The notes under the pieces are model-generated. The model saw only the letters and a program-made list of their open reading frames with translations. It ran no database searches and was not told where the DNA came from. A DNA stretch of 64,000 bases from Citrobacter sedlakii NBRC 105722 (lineage in GTDB: Bacteria; Pseudomonadota; Gammaproteobacteria; Enterobacterales; Enterobacteriaceae): contig NZ_BBNB01000008.1 in the NCBI RefSeq assembly GCF_000759835.1, positions 142,744 through 206,743 of the forward strand, read 5' to 3'. The position numbers were made by a program, and so were the translations under genes. Shown here in pieces: positions 50,361-62,300 of this stretch (the first letter of the stretch is position 1; every line of letters starts with the position of its first letter).

Positions 50361-52928
50361 ATGAATGAGTCATTTGATAAGGATTTCTCTAACCACACGC
50401 CCATGATGCAGCAGTATCTCAAGCTGAAAGCCCAGCATCCTGAGATCCTGCTTTTTTACCGCATGGGTGACTTTTACGAACTGTTTTATGACGATGCGAA
50501 ACGTGCGTCGCAGTTGCTCGATATATCGCTGACCAAACGCGGCGCGTCGGCGGGCGAACCGATTCCGATGGCGGGCATCCCCCACCATGCCGTCGAAAAC
50601 TATCTCGCGAAGCTGGTCAATCAGGGCGAATCAGTCGCTATTTGCGAACAGATTGGCGACCCGGCCACCAGCAAAGGTCCGGTTGAACGTAAGGTGGTTC
50701 GCATTGTCACGCCAGGCACCATCAGCGATGAAGCGCTGTTGCAGGAGCGCCAGGACAACCTGCTGGCCGCCATCTGGCAGGACAGCAAAGGCTACGGCTA
50801 CGCGACGCTGGATATCAGCTCCGGGCGCTTTCGTCTGAGCGAACCCGCCGACCGCGAAACGATGGCTGCCGAGCTGCAACGCACCAACCCGGCAGAATTA
50901 CTGTACGCGGAAGATTTCGCCGAGATGGCGCTGATTGAGGGGCGCCGTGGGTTGCGTCGTCGCCCACTATGGGAATTCGAGATTGATACCGCCCGGCAAC
51001 AGCTTAATTTGCAGTTTGGCACCCGGGATCTGATCGGTTTCGGCGTCGAAAACGCGCCGCGTGGGCTTTGCGCCGCAGGATGCCTTTTGCAGTATGTGAA
51101 AGATACCCAACGCACCTCTCTGCCGCATATCCGTTCCATCACCATGGAGCGCCAGCAGGACAGCATCATTATGGATGCCGCTACGCGTCGTAATCTGGAA
51201 ATCACCCAGAATCTGGCGGGCGGCGTGGACAATACGCTGGCCTCGGTGCTCGACTGCACCGTGACCCCGATGGGCAGTCGTATGCTCAAACGCTGGCTGC
51301 ATATGCCGGTGCGCGACATCAACATCCTCACCGAACGTCAGCAAACTATCGGCGCGTTACAGGATGCCACTGGCGACCTGCAACCGGTGCTGCGTCAGGT
51401 CGGTGATCTGGAGCGTATCCTCGCGCGTCTGGCCCTGCGAACCGCCCGTCCTCGCGATCTCGCCCGTATGCGTCACGCCTTCCAGCAGCTTCCGGAACTG
51501 CGCGCGCAACTGGAATCGGTAAACAGCGCCCCCGTGCAGAGGCTGCGCGAAAAGATGGGCGAATTTGCTGAACAGCGCGATCTGCTGGAGCGCGCCATCA
51601 TCGACGCGCCGCCGGTGCTGGTCCGTGACGGCGGCGTTATCGCACCGGGCTACAACGAAGAGCTGGACGAATGGCGCGCGCTGGCTGACGGCGCGACCGA
51701 CTATCTCGACCGGCTGGAGATCCGCGAGCGCGAACGTACCGGACTGGACACTCTCAAAGTCGGTTTTAACGCCGTACACGGTTACTACATTCAGATTAGC
51801 CGCGGGCAGAGCCACCTGGCGCCAATCAACTACGTCCGCCGTCAGACGCTGAAAAACGCCGAGCGCTACATTATACCGGAGTTGAAAGAGTACGAAGATA
51901 AAGTGCTCACCTCTAAGGGCAAAGCGCTGGCGCTGGAAAAACAGCTTTATGACGAACTGTTCGACCTGCTGCTGCCACATCTGGCAGATCTGCAGCAAAG
52001 CGCTAATGCGCTGGCGGAACTCGACGTGCTGGTGAACCTGGCAGAGCGCGCTTACACACTCAACTATACCTGCCCTGTCTTCACCGATAAGCCGGGCATT
52101 CGCATTACCGAAGGCCGTCATCCGGTGGTTGAGCAGGTGCTCAATGAGCCGTTTATCGCCAACCCGCTGGATCTCACGCCGCAGCGGCGGATGTTGATTA
52201 TCACCGGGCCGAACATGGGGGGTAAAAGCACCTATATGCGTCAGACCGCGTTGATCGCGCTGCTGGCATACATTGGCAGCTATGTGCCCGCCCAGAAAGT
52301 GGAGATTGGTCCGATTGATCGCATCTTCACCCGCGTCGGCGCGGCAGACGATCTGGCTTCCGGCCGTTCCACCTTCATGGTGGAGATGACTGAAACCGCC
52401 AACATTTTGCATAACGCCACCGAGAACAGCCTGGTGCTGATGGATGAAATCGGACGCGGCACCTCCACTTACGACGGCCTGTCGCTGGCATGGGCCTGCG
52501 CGGAAAACTTGGCGAATAAGATCAAGGCGCTGACGCTGTTTGCGACACACTACTTCGAGCTGACCCAATTACCGGAAAAAATGGAAGGGGTAGCCAATGT
52601 CCATCTGGATGCGCTGGAACATGGCGATACCATCGCCTTTATGCACAGCGTGCAGGACGGCGCGGCCAGCAAAAGCTATGGTCTGGCAGTGGCGGCACTG
52701 GCGGGTGTGCCGAAAGAGGTGATTAAGCGCGCGCGCCAGAAGTTGCGCGAGCTGGAAAGCATTTCGCCTAACGCTGCCGCTACGCAGGTCGATGGCACGC
52801 AGATGTCGCTGCTGTCGATGCCAGAGGACACCTCTCCTGCCGTGGAAGCGCTGGAAAATCTCGATCCGGATTCGCTGACGCCGCGCCAGGCGCTGGAGTG
52901 GATTTACCGGCTCAAGAGCCTGGTGTAA
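50361..52928 (+). CDS. mutS: DNA mismatch repair protein MutS
   Basis: Recognises base mismatches and recruits MutL. 855 residues (E. coli 853). Mismatch-contacting Phe-x-Glu is in GDFYELF near residue 38. Walker [10 protein letters not shown] near 616, DEIGRGTST and THYFELT are intact, and the tail ends [13 protein letters not shown]. The N-terminus, [20 protein letters not shown], differs from E. coli and, from memory, equals that of Salmonella MutS. The ribosome site is weak (ACGAG). The first 11 codons appear to come from the inserted segment. Confidence 0.97.
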   Translation: MNESFDKDFSNHTPMMQQYLKLKAQHPEILLFYRMGDFYELFYDDAKRASQLLDISLTKRGASAGEPIPMAGIPHHAVENYLAKLVNQGESVAICEQIGDPATSKGPVERKVVRIVTPGTISDEALLQERQDNLLAAIWQDSKGYGYATLDISSGRFRLSEPADRETMAAELQRTNPAELLYAEDFAEMALIEGRRGLRRRPLWEFEIDTARQQLNLQFGTRDLIGFGVENAPRGLCAAGCLLQYVKDTQRTSLPHIRSITMERQQDSIIMDAATRRNLEITQNLAGGVDNTLASVLDCTVTPMGSRMLKRWLHMPVRDINILTERQQTIGALQDATGDLQPVLRQVGDLERILARLALRTARPRDLARMRHAFQQLPELRAQLESVNSAPVQRLREKMGEFAEQRDLLERAIIDAPPVLVRDGGVIAPGYNEELDEWRALADGATDYLDRLEIRERERTGLDTLKVGFNAVHGYYIQISRGQSHLAPINYVRRQTLKNAERYIIPELKEYEDKVLTSKGKALALEKQLYDELFDLLLPHLADLQQSANALAELDVLVNLAERAYTLNYTCPVFTDKPGIRITEGRHPVVEQVLNEPFIANPLDLTPQRRMLIITGPNMGGKSTYMRQTALIALLAYIGSYVPAQKVEIGPIDRIFTRVGAADDLASGRSTFMVEMTETANILHNATENSLVLMDEIGRGTSTYDGLSLAWACAENLANKIKALTLFATHYFELTQLPEKMEGVANVHLDALEHGDTIAFMHSVQDGAASKSYGLAVAALAGVPKEVIKRARQKLRELESISPNAAATQVDGTQMSLLSMPEDTSPAVEALENLDPDSLTPRQALEWIYRLKSLV
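50394..50410. other. Putative right attachment site (attR-like) inside mutS
   Basis: CACACGCCCATGATGCA, codons 12-17 of mutS; partner of 48741-48757. The reading frame is kept across the junction (HTPMM on both sides). Confidence 0.6.
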
Positions 52929-52935
52929 CCGTTAT

Positions 52936-53012
52936 CGCCCGGTGGCGTTGCGCTTATCGGGCCTACGGCGTTAAAAATTCGTAGGCCCGATAAAGCGTCG
53001 CTGCTATCCGGT
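52936..53012. repeat. REP-type palindromes after mutS
   Basis: GCCCGGTGGCGTTGCGCTTATCGGGC (26 nt region 52937-52962) and GGCCCGATAAAGCG with CGCTGCTATCCGG. They fill the gap between convergent mutS and the decarboxylase genes. Confidence 0.6.
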
Positions 53013-53018
53013 TCTGTA

Positions 53019-53255
53019 TTAACGCTTATCTTCCGCCAGCAACGGCGGGATAGCGGGCACCATCGGCGCGTCGTCGATATCCTTCTGCGTCATGCGAAAC
53101 GCCTCGGGATAATGCTCGCGGCGGGTACGGCGTAGCGGTTCGGTATCGCGCCAGGTATACAGGCAATGCTGACACTGGTAAACCGTCCAGACCCCCTTCA
53201 CCGGCGAGGTCGCCATCACTTTAATCTGCTCATCGGCACAACGTGGACAAATCAT
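53019..53255 (-). CDS. kpdD: Hydroxyarylic acid decarboxylase subunit D
   Basis: 78-residue zinc-ribbon protein: MICPRC near the start and CQHC near residue 28. It is the small third subunit of the non-oxidative 4-hydroxybenzoate/vanillate decarboxylase family (YclD/EdcD/KpdD), needed for activity though its role is unclear. 10 bp downstream of the C subunit. The symbol follows the Klebsiella naming and is by family. Confidence 0.88.
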   Translation of the reverse strand: MICPRCADEQIKVMATSPVKGVWTVYQCQHCLYTWRDTEPLRRTRREHYPEAFRMTQKDIDDAPMVPAIPPLLAEDKR

Positions 53256-53265
53256 CTGCTCCTCC

Positions 53266-54693
53266 TTATTTACGGTTAGCCAGCATGGCGGTCAGTTTCT
53301 CCGCCCAGGCTTTGGTTTCCGGGAGATCGCAGACCGGCTGGCTGTAATGTCCGCGGTTGTCCGGCGCAACCGGCGTGGTGGCGTCAATAATCAGCTTGTC
53401 GGTGATCCCCGCCGGACTTGAACCGGGATCCAGCTCCAGCACCGACATATTCGGCAACTGCACCAAATCTCCCGCTGGATTGACCTTCGACGACAGCGCC
53501 CACATCACCTGCGGCAGATTGAACGGATCGACATCTTCGTCAACCATAATCACCATCTTCACGTAGCCGAGACCGTGCGGCGTGGTCATCGCGCGCAGGC
53601 CCACGGCGCGGGCAAAACCGCCGTAGCGCTTTTTGGTCGAAATAATCGCCAGCAGGCCGTGGGTGTACATCGCGTTTACCGCCTGAACCTCCGGGAATTC
53701 CGCTTTCAGTTGCTGATACAGCGGTACGCAGGTCGCCGGTCCCATCAGATAGTCGATTTCAGTCCATGGCATCCCGAGATAAAGCGACTCAAAAATCGGT
53801 TTGCTGCGGTAAGAGACCTTATCAATACGCACCACCGTCATATTGCGTCCGCCGGAGTAGTGGCCGGTAAACTCCCCGAACGGCCCTTCGATCTCGCGCT
53901 TACGGCTTTCGATGACGCCCTCGAGGATCACTTCGGAGCCCCAGGGTACGTCAAAGCCGGTCAGCGGGGCGGTGGCGATGGGATACGGGCTTTCGCGCAG
54001 CGCGCCGGCCATTTCATACTCCGACTGATCGTACTTCAGCGGTGTGGCGCCCATCAGAGTGATGATCGGATCATTACCGAGGGTAATCGCAATCGGCAGA
54101 TCCTCACCGCGCTCTTCCGCTTTATGCAGATGCAGCGCGATGTCATGCATCGGCACCGGTTGCAGACCAAGTTTGCGCTTGCCTTTGACTTCCATGCGGT
54201 AAATCCCGACGTTTTGCTTGCCGAAGTTGTCCGGGTCAAGCGGATCGCGGGAGACCACGCAGGCTTTATCGAGGTAAAAACCGCCGTCACCGTCGTTCAG
54301 TCGAAACAGCGGCAGGATGTCGAAAAGGTTGATCGCATCGCCGTCAACGGTGTTTTCCGCCCATGCCGGATTCGCCCGCCGTTCCGGCGCAACGGGAAAG
54401 TGATCCCAGCGACGAATAAACTCATCTATTTGCTTTTTTACCGGCGTATTCGGTGGCAACCCCAGTGAGATCGCGTGGTTTTGCCACGAACCGATGGTGT
54501 TCATCGCCACGCGCGCGTCGGTGAAGCCACGAATGTTATCAAACCACAGCGCGGGCGCGCCGTCGCCAATACGTCCGGTGGCGTTAGCGGCTGCCGCCAG
54601 ATCCGGCTCGGCGCTCACTTCTTCACCGATCTTCAGCAGTTGCCCCTGCTCGTCCAGCGCCTGTAAAAAGCTGCGTAAATCATCAAATGCCAT
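53266..54693 (-). CDS. kpdC: Hydroxyarylic acid decarboxylase subunit C (UbiD family)
   Basis: Prenylated-FMN-dependent reversible decarboxylase acting on 4-hydroxybenzoate-type acids (or vanillate, protocatechuate). 475 residues starting MAFDDLRSFLQALDEQGQLL. UbiD-family motifs include the prFMN/metal region NVGIYRMEVKGKRKLG and the catalytic Arg/Glu segment EGPFGEFTGHYS. It is not the ubiquinone-pathway UbiD: context and the associated B and D subunits point to phenolic acid metabolism. Its start overlaps the B subunit stop by 1 bp. Confidence 0.92.
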   Translation of the reverse strand: MAFDDLRSFLQALDEQGQLLKIGEEVSAEPDLAAAANATGRIGDGAPALWFDNIRGFTDARVAMNTIGSWQNHAISLGLPPNTPVKKQIDEFIRRWDHFPVAPERRANPAWAENTVDGDAINLFDILPLFRLNDGDGGFYLDKACVVSRDPLDPDNFGKQNVGIYRMEVKGKRKLGLQPVPMHDIALHLHKAEERGEDLPIAITLGNDPIITLMGATPLKYDQSEYEMAGALRESPYPIATAPLTGFDVPWGSEVILEGVIESRKREIEGPFGEFTGHYSGGRNMTVVRIDKVSYRSKPIFESLYLGMPWTEIDYLMGPATCVPLYQQLKAEFPEVQAVNAMYTHGLLAIISTKKRYGGFARAVGLRAMTTPHGLGYVKMVIMVDEDVDPFNLPQVMWALSSKVNPAGDLVQLPNMSVLELDPGSSPAGITDKLIIDATTPVAPDNRGHYSQPVCDLPETKAWAEKLTAMLANRK

Positions 54694-55286
54694 TATTCAT
54701 TCTCCTGAGAAAAATTCCGCTCCTGCTGCAACCCCTGCCAGCGGCGGGCGTGGGGATGCTCAAGCGCGAACTGGTCGAGTACGCGCGCCACGATATGCTG
54801 AGTGATGTCATCTACGGTTTGTGGATGGTTGTAGAACGCGGGCATCGGCGGCACCATCGCCACGCCCATGCGGGATAAGGCAAGCATGTTCTCCAGATGC
54901 AGGGTGCTAAGCGGCATTTCGCGCGGCACCAGCACCAGTTTGCGCCCCTCTTTCAGCACCACGTCGGCAGCGCGCCCCACCAGGCCTTCGGCATAGCCTG
55001 CGCGAATACCGGCCAACGTTTTCATACTGCACGGAATGACGATCATGCCGTAGGTACGAAAGGATCCCGAGGAGATCGTGGCCGCCTGATCCGCCGGGCT
55101 ATGACAGTAATCAGCCAGTGCCGCAACGTCCCGCGCCCGCCAGGGCGTTTCCAGCTCAATGGTGGTTTTGGCCCACTTTGACATCACCAGATGCGTTTCC
55201 ACCTCCGGCATCTGCCGCAACACCTGAAGCAGCGCCACGCCAAGCGGCGCGCCTGTTGCGCCAGTCATCCCAACAATCAGTCTCAT
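54693..55286 (-). CDS. kpdB: Flavin prenyltransferase, subunit B (UbiX family)
   Basis: Makes prenylated FMN, the cofactor of subunit C. 197 residues with the UbiX-type N-terminal GMTGATGAPLGVALL and the conserved VIPCSMKTLAGIRAGYAEGL and PREMPLSTLHLENML segments. First gene of a B-C-D operon, with a MarR-type regulator gene divergent 135 bp away. The same cassette is known between mutS and rpoS in E. coli O157:H7. Confidence 0.93.
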   Translation of the reverse strand: MRLIVGMTGATGAPLGVALLQVLRQMPEVETHLVMSKWAKTTIELETPWRARDVAALADYCHSPADQAATISSGSFRTYGMIVIPCSMKTLAGIRAGYAEGLVGRAADVVLKEGRKLVLVPREMPLSTLHLENMLALSRMGVAMVPPMPAFYNHPQTVDDITQHIVARVLDQFALEHPHARRWQGLQQERNFSQENE

Positions 55287-55421
55287 TCATCGCCTCAATA
55301 TTGTTCGTATACGAACGTTTTCATTAAAATACGCCAGCGATGAAGTAACAACAAGATCCTGAAAATTGCACCGCACGGATCGCTTAAAACGGCTGCATTA
55401 AAAAACCGGTAAGAAACCGCT
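55287..55421. promoter_or_regulatory. Divergent regulatory region, kpdB and marR-type gene
   Basis: Contains the palindrome TTCGTATACGAA (55304-55315), a good candidate operator for the MarR-type regulator, close to the kpdB start. Confidence 0.55.
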
Positions 55422-55859
55422 ATGATAGAAGCCGATACGCAAACCGGAGTTCCCATGGCGTTACGAAACACAGCGTTTCACCTGTTACGGCAGCTTTTTC
55501 AGCAGCATACCGCACGCTGGCAGCATGAATTACCGGAGCTGACCAAACCTCAGTACGCCGTCATGCGCGCTATTGCCGAGCGCCCTGGCATTGAGCAGGT
55601 CGACCTCACCGAGGCTGCGGTAAGTACGAAAGCTACGCTGGCGGAGATGCTAAGCCGAATGGAAAAACGCGGGCTGGTGAGGCGAGACAACGATCCGCTG
55701 GATAAACGTCGACGCTTTGTTTTTCTCACTGCGCAGGGCGAAGCGTTGCTGACAACGACGATGCCGCTGGGCAACCGCGTGGACGAGGAATTTCTGGGGC
55801 GACTAAGCGAAGAAGAGCGCGAACAGTTCACGCGCCTGGTGCGTAAAATGATGGAATGA
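55422..55859 (+). CDS. MarR/SlyA-family transcriptional regulator
   Basis: 145-residue winged-helix repressor. A helix-turn-helix spans about residues 50-90 (VDLTEAAVSTKATLAEMLSR) and the wing DNDPLDKRRRFVFLTAQGEAL matches MarR. Divergent from the decarboxylase operon, so it probably represses that operon until a phenolic acid binds. An alternative ATG at 55455 (MALRNTAF) would give 134 residues and cannot be excluded. Ligand unknown. Confidence 0.85.
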   Translation: MIEADTQTGVPMALRNTAFHLLRQLFQQHTARWQHELPELTKPQYAVMRAIAERPGIEQVDLTEAAVSTKATLAEMLSRMEKRGLVRRDNDPLDKRRRFVFLTAQGEALLTTTMPLGNRVDEEFLGRLSEEEREQFTRLVRKMME

Positions 55860-55926
55860 TTTTCCTGGCGCGGCTCACGCCTTATCCGGCCTGAAGCCCG
55901 TTCCCCTGGACTTGCCGGACAATCCC

Positions 55927-55961
55927 CAAAAAAAAGACCAGCCTCACAGAGACTGGTCTTT
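55927..55961. terminator. rpoS terminator (bidirectional)
   Basis: Stem AAAGACCAG/CTGGTCTTT (55933-55941, 55953-55961). On the minus strand it is followed by a run of nine Ts. Lies between convergent rpoS and the MarR-type gene. Confidence 0.88.
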
Positions 55962-55977
55962 CTTGATGGAACTTTGC

Positions 55978-56970
55978 TTACTCGCGGAACAGCGCTTCGA
56001 TATTCAGTCCCTGAGTCTGCAAAATTTCCCGCAGACGACGCAGACCTTCAACCTGAATCTGACGGACACGTTCACGCGTGAGACCAATTTCGCGGCCCAC
56101 ATCTTCCAGTGTCGCAGCTTCATAACCCAGCAGACCGAAACGACGTGCCAGCACTTCACGCTGTTTGGCGTTCAGTTCGAACAGCCATTTGACGATACTC
56201 TGCTTCATATCGTCATCCTGCGTGGTGTCTTCCGGACCGTTGTCTTTTTCATCGGCCAGGATATCCAGCAACGCTTTTTCGGAGTCGCCACCCAACGGGG
56301 TGTCCACCGAGGTAATGCGCTCGTTAAGACGAAGCATACGGCTAACGTCATCAACCGGTTTATCCAGTTGCTCTGCGATTTCTTCCGCGCTCGGTTCGTG
56401 GTCCAGCTTATGGGACAACTCACGGGCGGTACGCAGGTAAACGTTCAGCTCTTTTACAATGTGAATAGGCAGTCGAATGGTACGGGTTTGGTTCATAATC
56501 GCCCGTTCAATCGTCTGGCGAATCCACCAGGTTGCGTATGTTGAGAAGCGGAACCCGCGTTCCGGGTCAAACTTCTCGACGGCACGGATAAGCCCCAGAT
56601 TGCCCTCTTCGATCAGGTCCAGCAACGCCAGACCACGATTGCCGTATCGGCGGGCAATTTTCACCACCAGACGCAGGTTACTTTCAATCATCCGACGGCG
56701 TGAGGCAACATCTCCGCGCAGTGCGCGACGCGCGAAATACACTTCTTCTTCGGCTGTTAGCAGTGGCGAATATCCGATTTCACCAAGGTAAAGCTGAGTC
56801 GCGTCCAACACACGCTGTGTGGCCCCCTGCGATAACAGCTCCTCTTCAGCCAACTCGTTATCACTGGGTTCCTCTTCAACTAAGGCTTTTTCGTCAAAAA
56901 CCTCAACTCCGTTCTCATCAAATTCCGCGTCTTCATTTAAATCATGAACTTTCAGCGTATTCTGACTCAT
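55978..56970 (-). CDS. rpoS: RNA polymerase sigma factor RpoS
   Basis: Sigma-S, master regulator of stationary phase and general stress. 330 residues, full length and uninterrupted, so the gene appears functional. Regions are visible in order: region 1.2 ([23 protein letters not shown]), region 2.4 ([20 protein letters not shown]), region 3, and region 4.2 ([20 protein letters not shown]). Its main promoter is expected inside nlpD, as in E. coli. Confidence 0.98.
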   Translation of the reverse strand: MSQNTLKVHDLNEDAEFDENGVEVFDEKALVEEEPSDNELAEEELLSQGATQRVLDATQLYLGEIGYSPLLTAEEEVYFARRALRGDVASRRRMIESNLRLVVKIARRYGNRGLALLDLIEEGNLGLIRAVEKFDPERGFRFSTYATWWIRQTIERAIMNQTRTIRLPIHIVKELNVYLRTARELSHKLDHEPSAEEIAEQLDKPVDDVSRMLRLNERITSVDTPLGGDSEKALLDILADEKDNGPEDTTQDDDMKQSIVKWLFELNAKQREVLARRFGLLGYEAATLEDVGREIGLTRERVRQIQVEGLRRLREILQTQGLNIEALFRE

Positions 56971-57032
56971 AAGGTGGCTCCTACCCGTGATCCCTTGACG
57001 GAACTAGCAAGTGTCAGCCAGGTTCCGTCGAT

Positions 57033-58163
57033 TTATCGCTGCGGTAAATAACGCAGCGGGTTTACGGATTTCCCCTTGTAACGAATTTCAAAATGCAAGC
57101 GTGTAGAACTGGTTCCGGTGCTACCCATGGTCGCTATTTTTTGCCCCGCCTTCACTTCCTGTTGTTCCCGGACCAGCATTGTATCGTTATGGGCGTAGGC
57201 ACTCAGGTAATCATCGTTATGTTTGATGATAATAAGATTACCGTAACCGCGCAGCGCGTTACCGGCATACACGACGCGGCCATCTGCGGTCGCGACAATT
57301 GCCTGTCCTTTGCTGCCTGCAATATCGATCCCTTTATTGCCCCCTTCGGTAGCGCCAAAGTTTTCGATCACTTTGCCTTCCGTCGGCCAGCGCCATGTTG
57401 AAATTGGCGAACTGGTAGACGTACTGCTTGCAGTCGATTCGGTTGTGCTAACCGCCGGAGCCGTTACAGGCGCTGTGACAACTGTCCCAGCAGGCTTGTT
57501 GTTAGGCAACATTTTGTTAGCACTTTGTTCACCTGAATTCTCAGAATACGTAATTGTCGGTTTCGACGCAACAGCGACGGCGGAATTTTGTGCAGGGTTG
57601 GTCACAACTCCTTGCGCGGCCGCATCGGCCTGGGTGATCGCATTTCCGCCCGTGATTGGCGCACCGGACGCGTTGCCGACCTGGAGGGTCTGCCCAACAT
57701 TCAGGCCATACGGGGCCGGAATGTTATTCCGTTGCGCAAGATCGCGGAAGTCGTTGCCGGTGATCCACGCGATATAAAATAGCGTATCGCCCTTTTTAAC
57801 GGTGTAGGTACTGCCGCCGGTATAGCTACCTTTCGGAATGTTCCCATACTGACGATTGTACACAATACGACCGTTTTCCATCTGAACGGGTTGCTCCGCA
57901 ACGGGCTGGATTTGCGTCGGTTGACTCGCCGGACGCTGGACCGGCTGAATTTGCGGCGTTTGCTGCTGTGCGGTATTCGCGCTCCCCATTGTCGGCGGAG
58001 GCGTAATCAGCATCCCAGAATTCGTGTTCGCAGGGGCGCTGCCATTAACGGAACTGACTGGCGCTGGCGGATTAGAGGAATTTGAACAGCCTGCCAGCCA
58101 TAACGAAACCAGTGACAATGCCGCGATGCGGCTGACGGTGAATTTTGGGCTTCCCGCGCTCAT
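57033..58163 (-). CDS. nlpD: Murein hydrolase activator NlpD
   Basis: Outer-membrane lipoprotein that activates AmiC for daughter-cell separation. 376 residues (E. coli 379). Lipobox LAGC near residue 25, a Pro/Gln-rich linker, a LysM domain ([20 protein letters not shown], about 121-165), a Thr/Ser-rich spacer and a C-terminal M23 peptidase-like domain ([12 protein letters not shown] onward). The M23 metal ligands are not all kept, as is usual for NlpD. rpoS follows 62 bp downstream. Confidence 0.96.
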   Translation of the reverse strand: MSAGSPKFTVSRIAALSLVSLWLAGCSNSSNPPAPVSSVNGSAPANTNSGMLITPPPTMGSANTAQQQTPQIQPVQRPASQPTQIQPVAEQPVQMENGRIVYNRQYGNIPKGSYTGGSTYTVKKGDTLFYIAWITGNDFRDLAQRNNIPAPYGLNVGQTLQVGNASGAPITGGNAITQADAAAQGVVTNPAQNSAVAVASKPTITYSENSGEQSANKMLPNNKPAGTVVTAPVTAPAVSTTESTASSTSTSSPISTWRWPTEGKVIENFGATEGGNKGIDIAGSKGQAIVATADGRVVYAGNALRGYGNLIIIKHNDDYLSAYAHNDTMLVREQQEVKAGQKIATMGSTGTSSTRLHFEIRYKGKSVNPLRYLPQR

Positions 58164-58291
58164 TTATCCCCCAGGAAAAAATTGGTTAACAACCAGTGAC
58201 ATAATAACCATGAAAGCACTGGAAAACGTCTTCACAATACGCTGACCTGTTGCAAAATAACCAGGAAAACTCCAGGTATTCAGGCCGTTTT

Positions 58292-59653
<1,362 letters not shown>

Positions 59654-59673
<20 letters not shown>

Positions 59674-60703
59674 AATCACCCATTGTGTTAATCAGTTCCC
59701 TCACTACGCTGGTGGCGAAGCTCCCCGCAGGTAACCAGAAACGCAGTTCGACGGTGACGTCGTCCCACCAGTTCCAGCGCATCTGTTGCGGATAAAGCAG
59801 CATCGCCCGGCGCGCCGCGTCTACTTTTTCACGCACCAGTAATGACTGTAACTGCGTTTCTTCCGCGATAGCGGCCTGTTCAAACGCCAGCGCATCACGC
59901 TGGGTTCCCCATTCACCGCGACCGGGAAGCGAAGCCGTAATCAACAGCGCTTTAGCGTCGACGCGAGCCTGTAATTCCGCCCTCTCTTCCAACGTCGCCA
60001 CGAACCAGCTTCCGCGTCCCGCTAATTGTAGCGCATCGCCGTCAACAACTTGATTAAAGTCTGGTTTTTTCAAACGCTCGCTGACAATTTGATTAAACAA
60101 CGCACTACGGGCCGCCGACAACCAAAAACTGCGTTTATTGCGATCGCGCACCGGCGCATCGCTTTGCGCCCAGCGCAGCGCGCCCTGTAAGTTACTGCCG
60201 CCAATGCCGAAGCGCTGCGCGCCAAAATAGTTGGGCACCCCCGCCTCATTAATCGCCTTCAGACGGGATTCCACCTCATCACGCTGACTGATGTCGCGCA
60301 GCACCAGCGTAAACGCGTTACCCTTCAGGGCGCCTAAACGCAGCTTACGCTTGTGGCGCGCATACTCCAGCACCTTGCAACCTTCCAACTGGAAGGCGCT
60401 CAGGTCCGGCATCGCTTTGCCCGGCACACGCGCGCACAGCCACTGTTCGGTGACGGCATGCTTATCTTTTTGCCCGGCAAAGCTGACTTCCCGGGCGTGA
60501 ATTTTCAGAAATTTCGCCAGCGCGTCCGCGACAAAACGGGTATTGCAGCCGTTTTTGAGGATCCGCACCAGGACATGCTCACCTTCACCGTCGGGCTCAA
60601 AACCTAAATCTTCCACAACCACAAAATCTTCCGGGTTGGCTTTCAGCAGCCCGGTGCTCTGCGGTTTGCCGTGGAGCCAGGTGAGATCGTCAAACGCTGT
60701 CAT
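59654..60703 (-). CDS. truD: tRNA pseudouridine(13) synthase TruD
   Basis: Makes pseudouridine 13 in tRNA-Glu. 349 residues, E. coli length. The catalytic aspartate is in [14 protein letters not shown] near residue 80, and [12 protein letters not shown] is the family signature. Overlaps ispF by 4 bp and surE by 20 bp. Confidence 0.96.
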
Positions 60704-61179
60704 TTCACCGCCTTTATCAGTAACGCGACCGCCTCACAGGCGATCCCTTCCCCCCGTCCGGTAAAGCCGAGTTTTTCCGTGGTGGTGGCTTTCACGTTAA
60801 CGTCATCCATGTGGCAGCCGAGATCCTCCGCGATAAACACGCGCATCTGCGGAATGTGCGGCAGCATTTTTGGCGCCTGGGCAATAATCGTCACATCAAC
60901 GTTTCCGAGGGTATAGCCTTTGGCCCGAATGCGACGCCAGGCTTCACGCAGCAATTCACGGCTGTCCGCGCCTTTAAATGCCGGATCGGTATCCGGAAAC
61001 AGCTTGCCGATATCCCCCAGCGCGGCTGCGCCGAGCAGCGCATCGGTCAGCGCGTGGAGCGCGACGTCGCCGTCAGAATGCGCTAACAGGCCCGTCTCAT
61101 ACGGGATGCGCACGCCGCCAATGATAACCGGGCCTTCGCCGCCAAAGGCATGTACGTCGAAACCGTGTCCAATTCGCAT
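60700..61179 (-). CDS. ispF: 2-C-methyl-D-erythritol 2,4-cyclodiphosphate synthase
   Basis: Fifth step of the MEP isoprenoid pathway. 159 residues. Metal ligands are in GHGFDVHAF (Asp8, His10) and a histidine near 42 ([17 protein letters not shown]). Overlaps ispD by 1 bp. Confidence 0.97.
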   Translation of the reverse strand: MRIGHGFDVHAFGGEGPVIIGGVRIPYETGLLAHSDGDVALHALTDALLGAAALGDIGKLFPDTDPAFKGADSRELLREAWRRIRAKGYTLGNVDVTIIAQAPKMLPHIPQMRVFIAEDLGCHMDDVNVKATTTEKLGFTGRGEGIACEAVALLIKAVK

Positions 61180-61889
61180 TACGCTATCTCCTCATGGTTT
61201 TTTCGGGTCAGATAAAATTCAGCCAGCGCTAAATCTTCCGGACGCGTTACTTTGATATTATCAGCCCGCCCTTCAACAAGCTGTGGATGGAAGCCGCAGT
61301 ACTCCAGCGCCGAGGCTTCGTCGGTAATGGTCGCGCCTTCGTTCAGCGCGCGGATCAGACAGTCATGCAGCAGTTCACGCGGGAAAAATTGCGGCGTCAG
61401 CGCATGCCATAGATCGGTGCGTTCGACGGTATGGGCGATGGCCGCAACGCCCGGTTCGGCGCGCTTCATCGTGTCGCGCACCGGGGCGGCAAGGATCCCG
61501 CCGGTGCGGCTGGTTTCGCGGATCGCCAGCAGGCGGGCGAGATCATCCTGATGCAGACAGGGGCGCGCCGCGTCGTGCACCAGCACCCATTCAGCGTCGC
61601 CTGCGGCGCGAAGCCCGGCCAGAACGGAATCGGCACGCTCATTGCCGCCGTCCACCACGGTGATGTGCGGATGTTGCGCCAGCGGAAGTTGTGCAAAGCG
61701 GCTGTCGCCTGGACTGATGGCAATGATCACGCGGGTGACCTGGGGGTGCGCCAGCAGCGCATGGACCGAGTGTTCGAGAATGGTTTTATTGCCGATCGAG
61801 AGGTACTGCTTAGGACATTCAGTTTGCATACGGCGGCCAAAGCCGGCCGCCGGCACCACGGCGCAAACATCCAAATAAGTGGCTGCCAT
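61179..61889 (-). CDS. ispD: 2-C-methyl-D-erythritol 4-phosphate cytidylyltransferase
   Basis: Third step of the MEP pathway, forming CDP-methylerythritol. 236 residues. Nucleotide-binding [19 protein letters not shown] at the N-terminus and VHDAARPCL near 104 are conserved. 18 bp after ftsB and overlapping ispF by 1 bp. Confidence 0.97.
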   Translation of the reverse strand: MAATYLDVCAVVPAAGFGRRMQTECPKQYLSIGNKTILEHSVHALLAHPQVTRVIIAISPGDSRFAQLPLAQHPHITVVDGGNERADSVLAGLRAAGDAEWVLVHDAARPCLHQDDLARLLAIRETSRTGGILAAPVRDTMKRAEPGVAAIAHTVERTDLWHALTPQFFPRELLHDCLIRALNEGATITDEASALEYCGFHPQLVEGRADNIKVTRPEDLALAEFYLTRKNHEEIA

Positions 61890-61907
61890 GTTAAATCCCT
61901 GGATGGT

Positions 61908-62219
61908 TTATCGAGTATTTTGCCCCGCAGTTTGCGCGCGTTTAGACGCGTCGGGCACCAGGCGATAAAACGTTTCGCCCGGTTTCGTCATGCTGAGTTC
62001 GTTGCGTGCGCGTTCTTCGATAGCTTCCTGACCGCCATTGAGATCGTCAATTTCGGCGAAAAGCTGATCGTTACGCGCTTTAAGTTTGGCGTTCGTCGCC
62101 TGCTGCGCCGCCACGTCATCGTTGACGCGACTGTAGTCATGTATACCGTTCTTACCGAACCACAGCGAATACTGCAGCCAGACCAGTAAAGCCAGCAACA
62201 GCAGCGTTAGTTTACCCAT
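61908..62219 (-). CDS. ftsB: Cell division protein FtsB
   Basis: Bitopic membrane protein of the FtsQLB complex that signals septal peptidoglycan synthesis. 103 residues: a short cytoplasmic start, one membrane helix ([19 protein letters not shown]), then a periplasmic coiled coil with Asn-rich heptads ([20 protein letters not shown]) and [14 protein letters not shown]. Confidence 0.96.
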   Translation of the reverse strand: MGKLTLLLLALLVWLQYSLWFGKNGIHDYSRVNDDVAAQQATNAKLKARNDQLFAEIDDLNGGQEAIEERARNELSMTKPGETFYRLVPDASKRAQTAGQNTR

Positions 62220-62300
62220 CCTGCCCCCTGAAAAACGGCACTATCATCCCATACTTCCACAAACGACTCTATGCTGTGGGCGGGAATGCCGCGACAACGC

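Noticed and set aside
50361..50393. The odd MutS leader as a strain-specific novelty
   Set aside because: From memory, Salmonella MutS has the same leader, so it is shared; the novelty is the ancestral start left behind upstream.
51357..52568. 403-codon minus-strand open frame inside mutS
   Set aside because: Antisense shadow of mutS.
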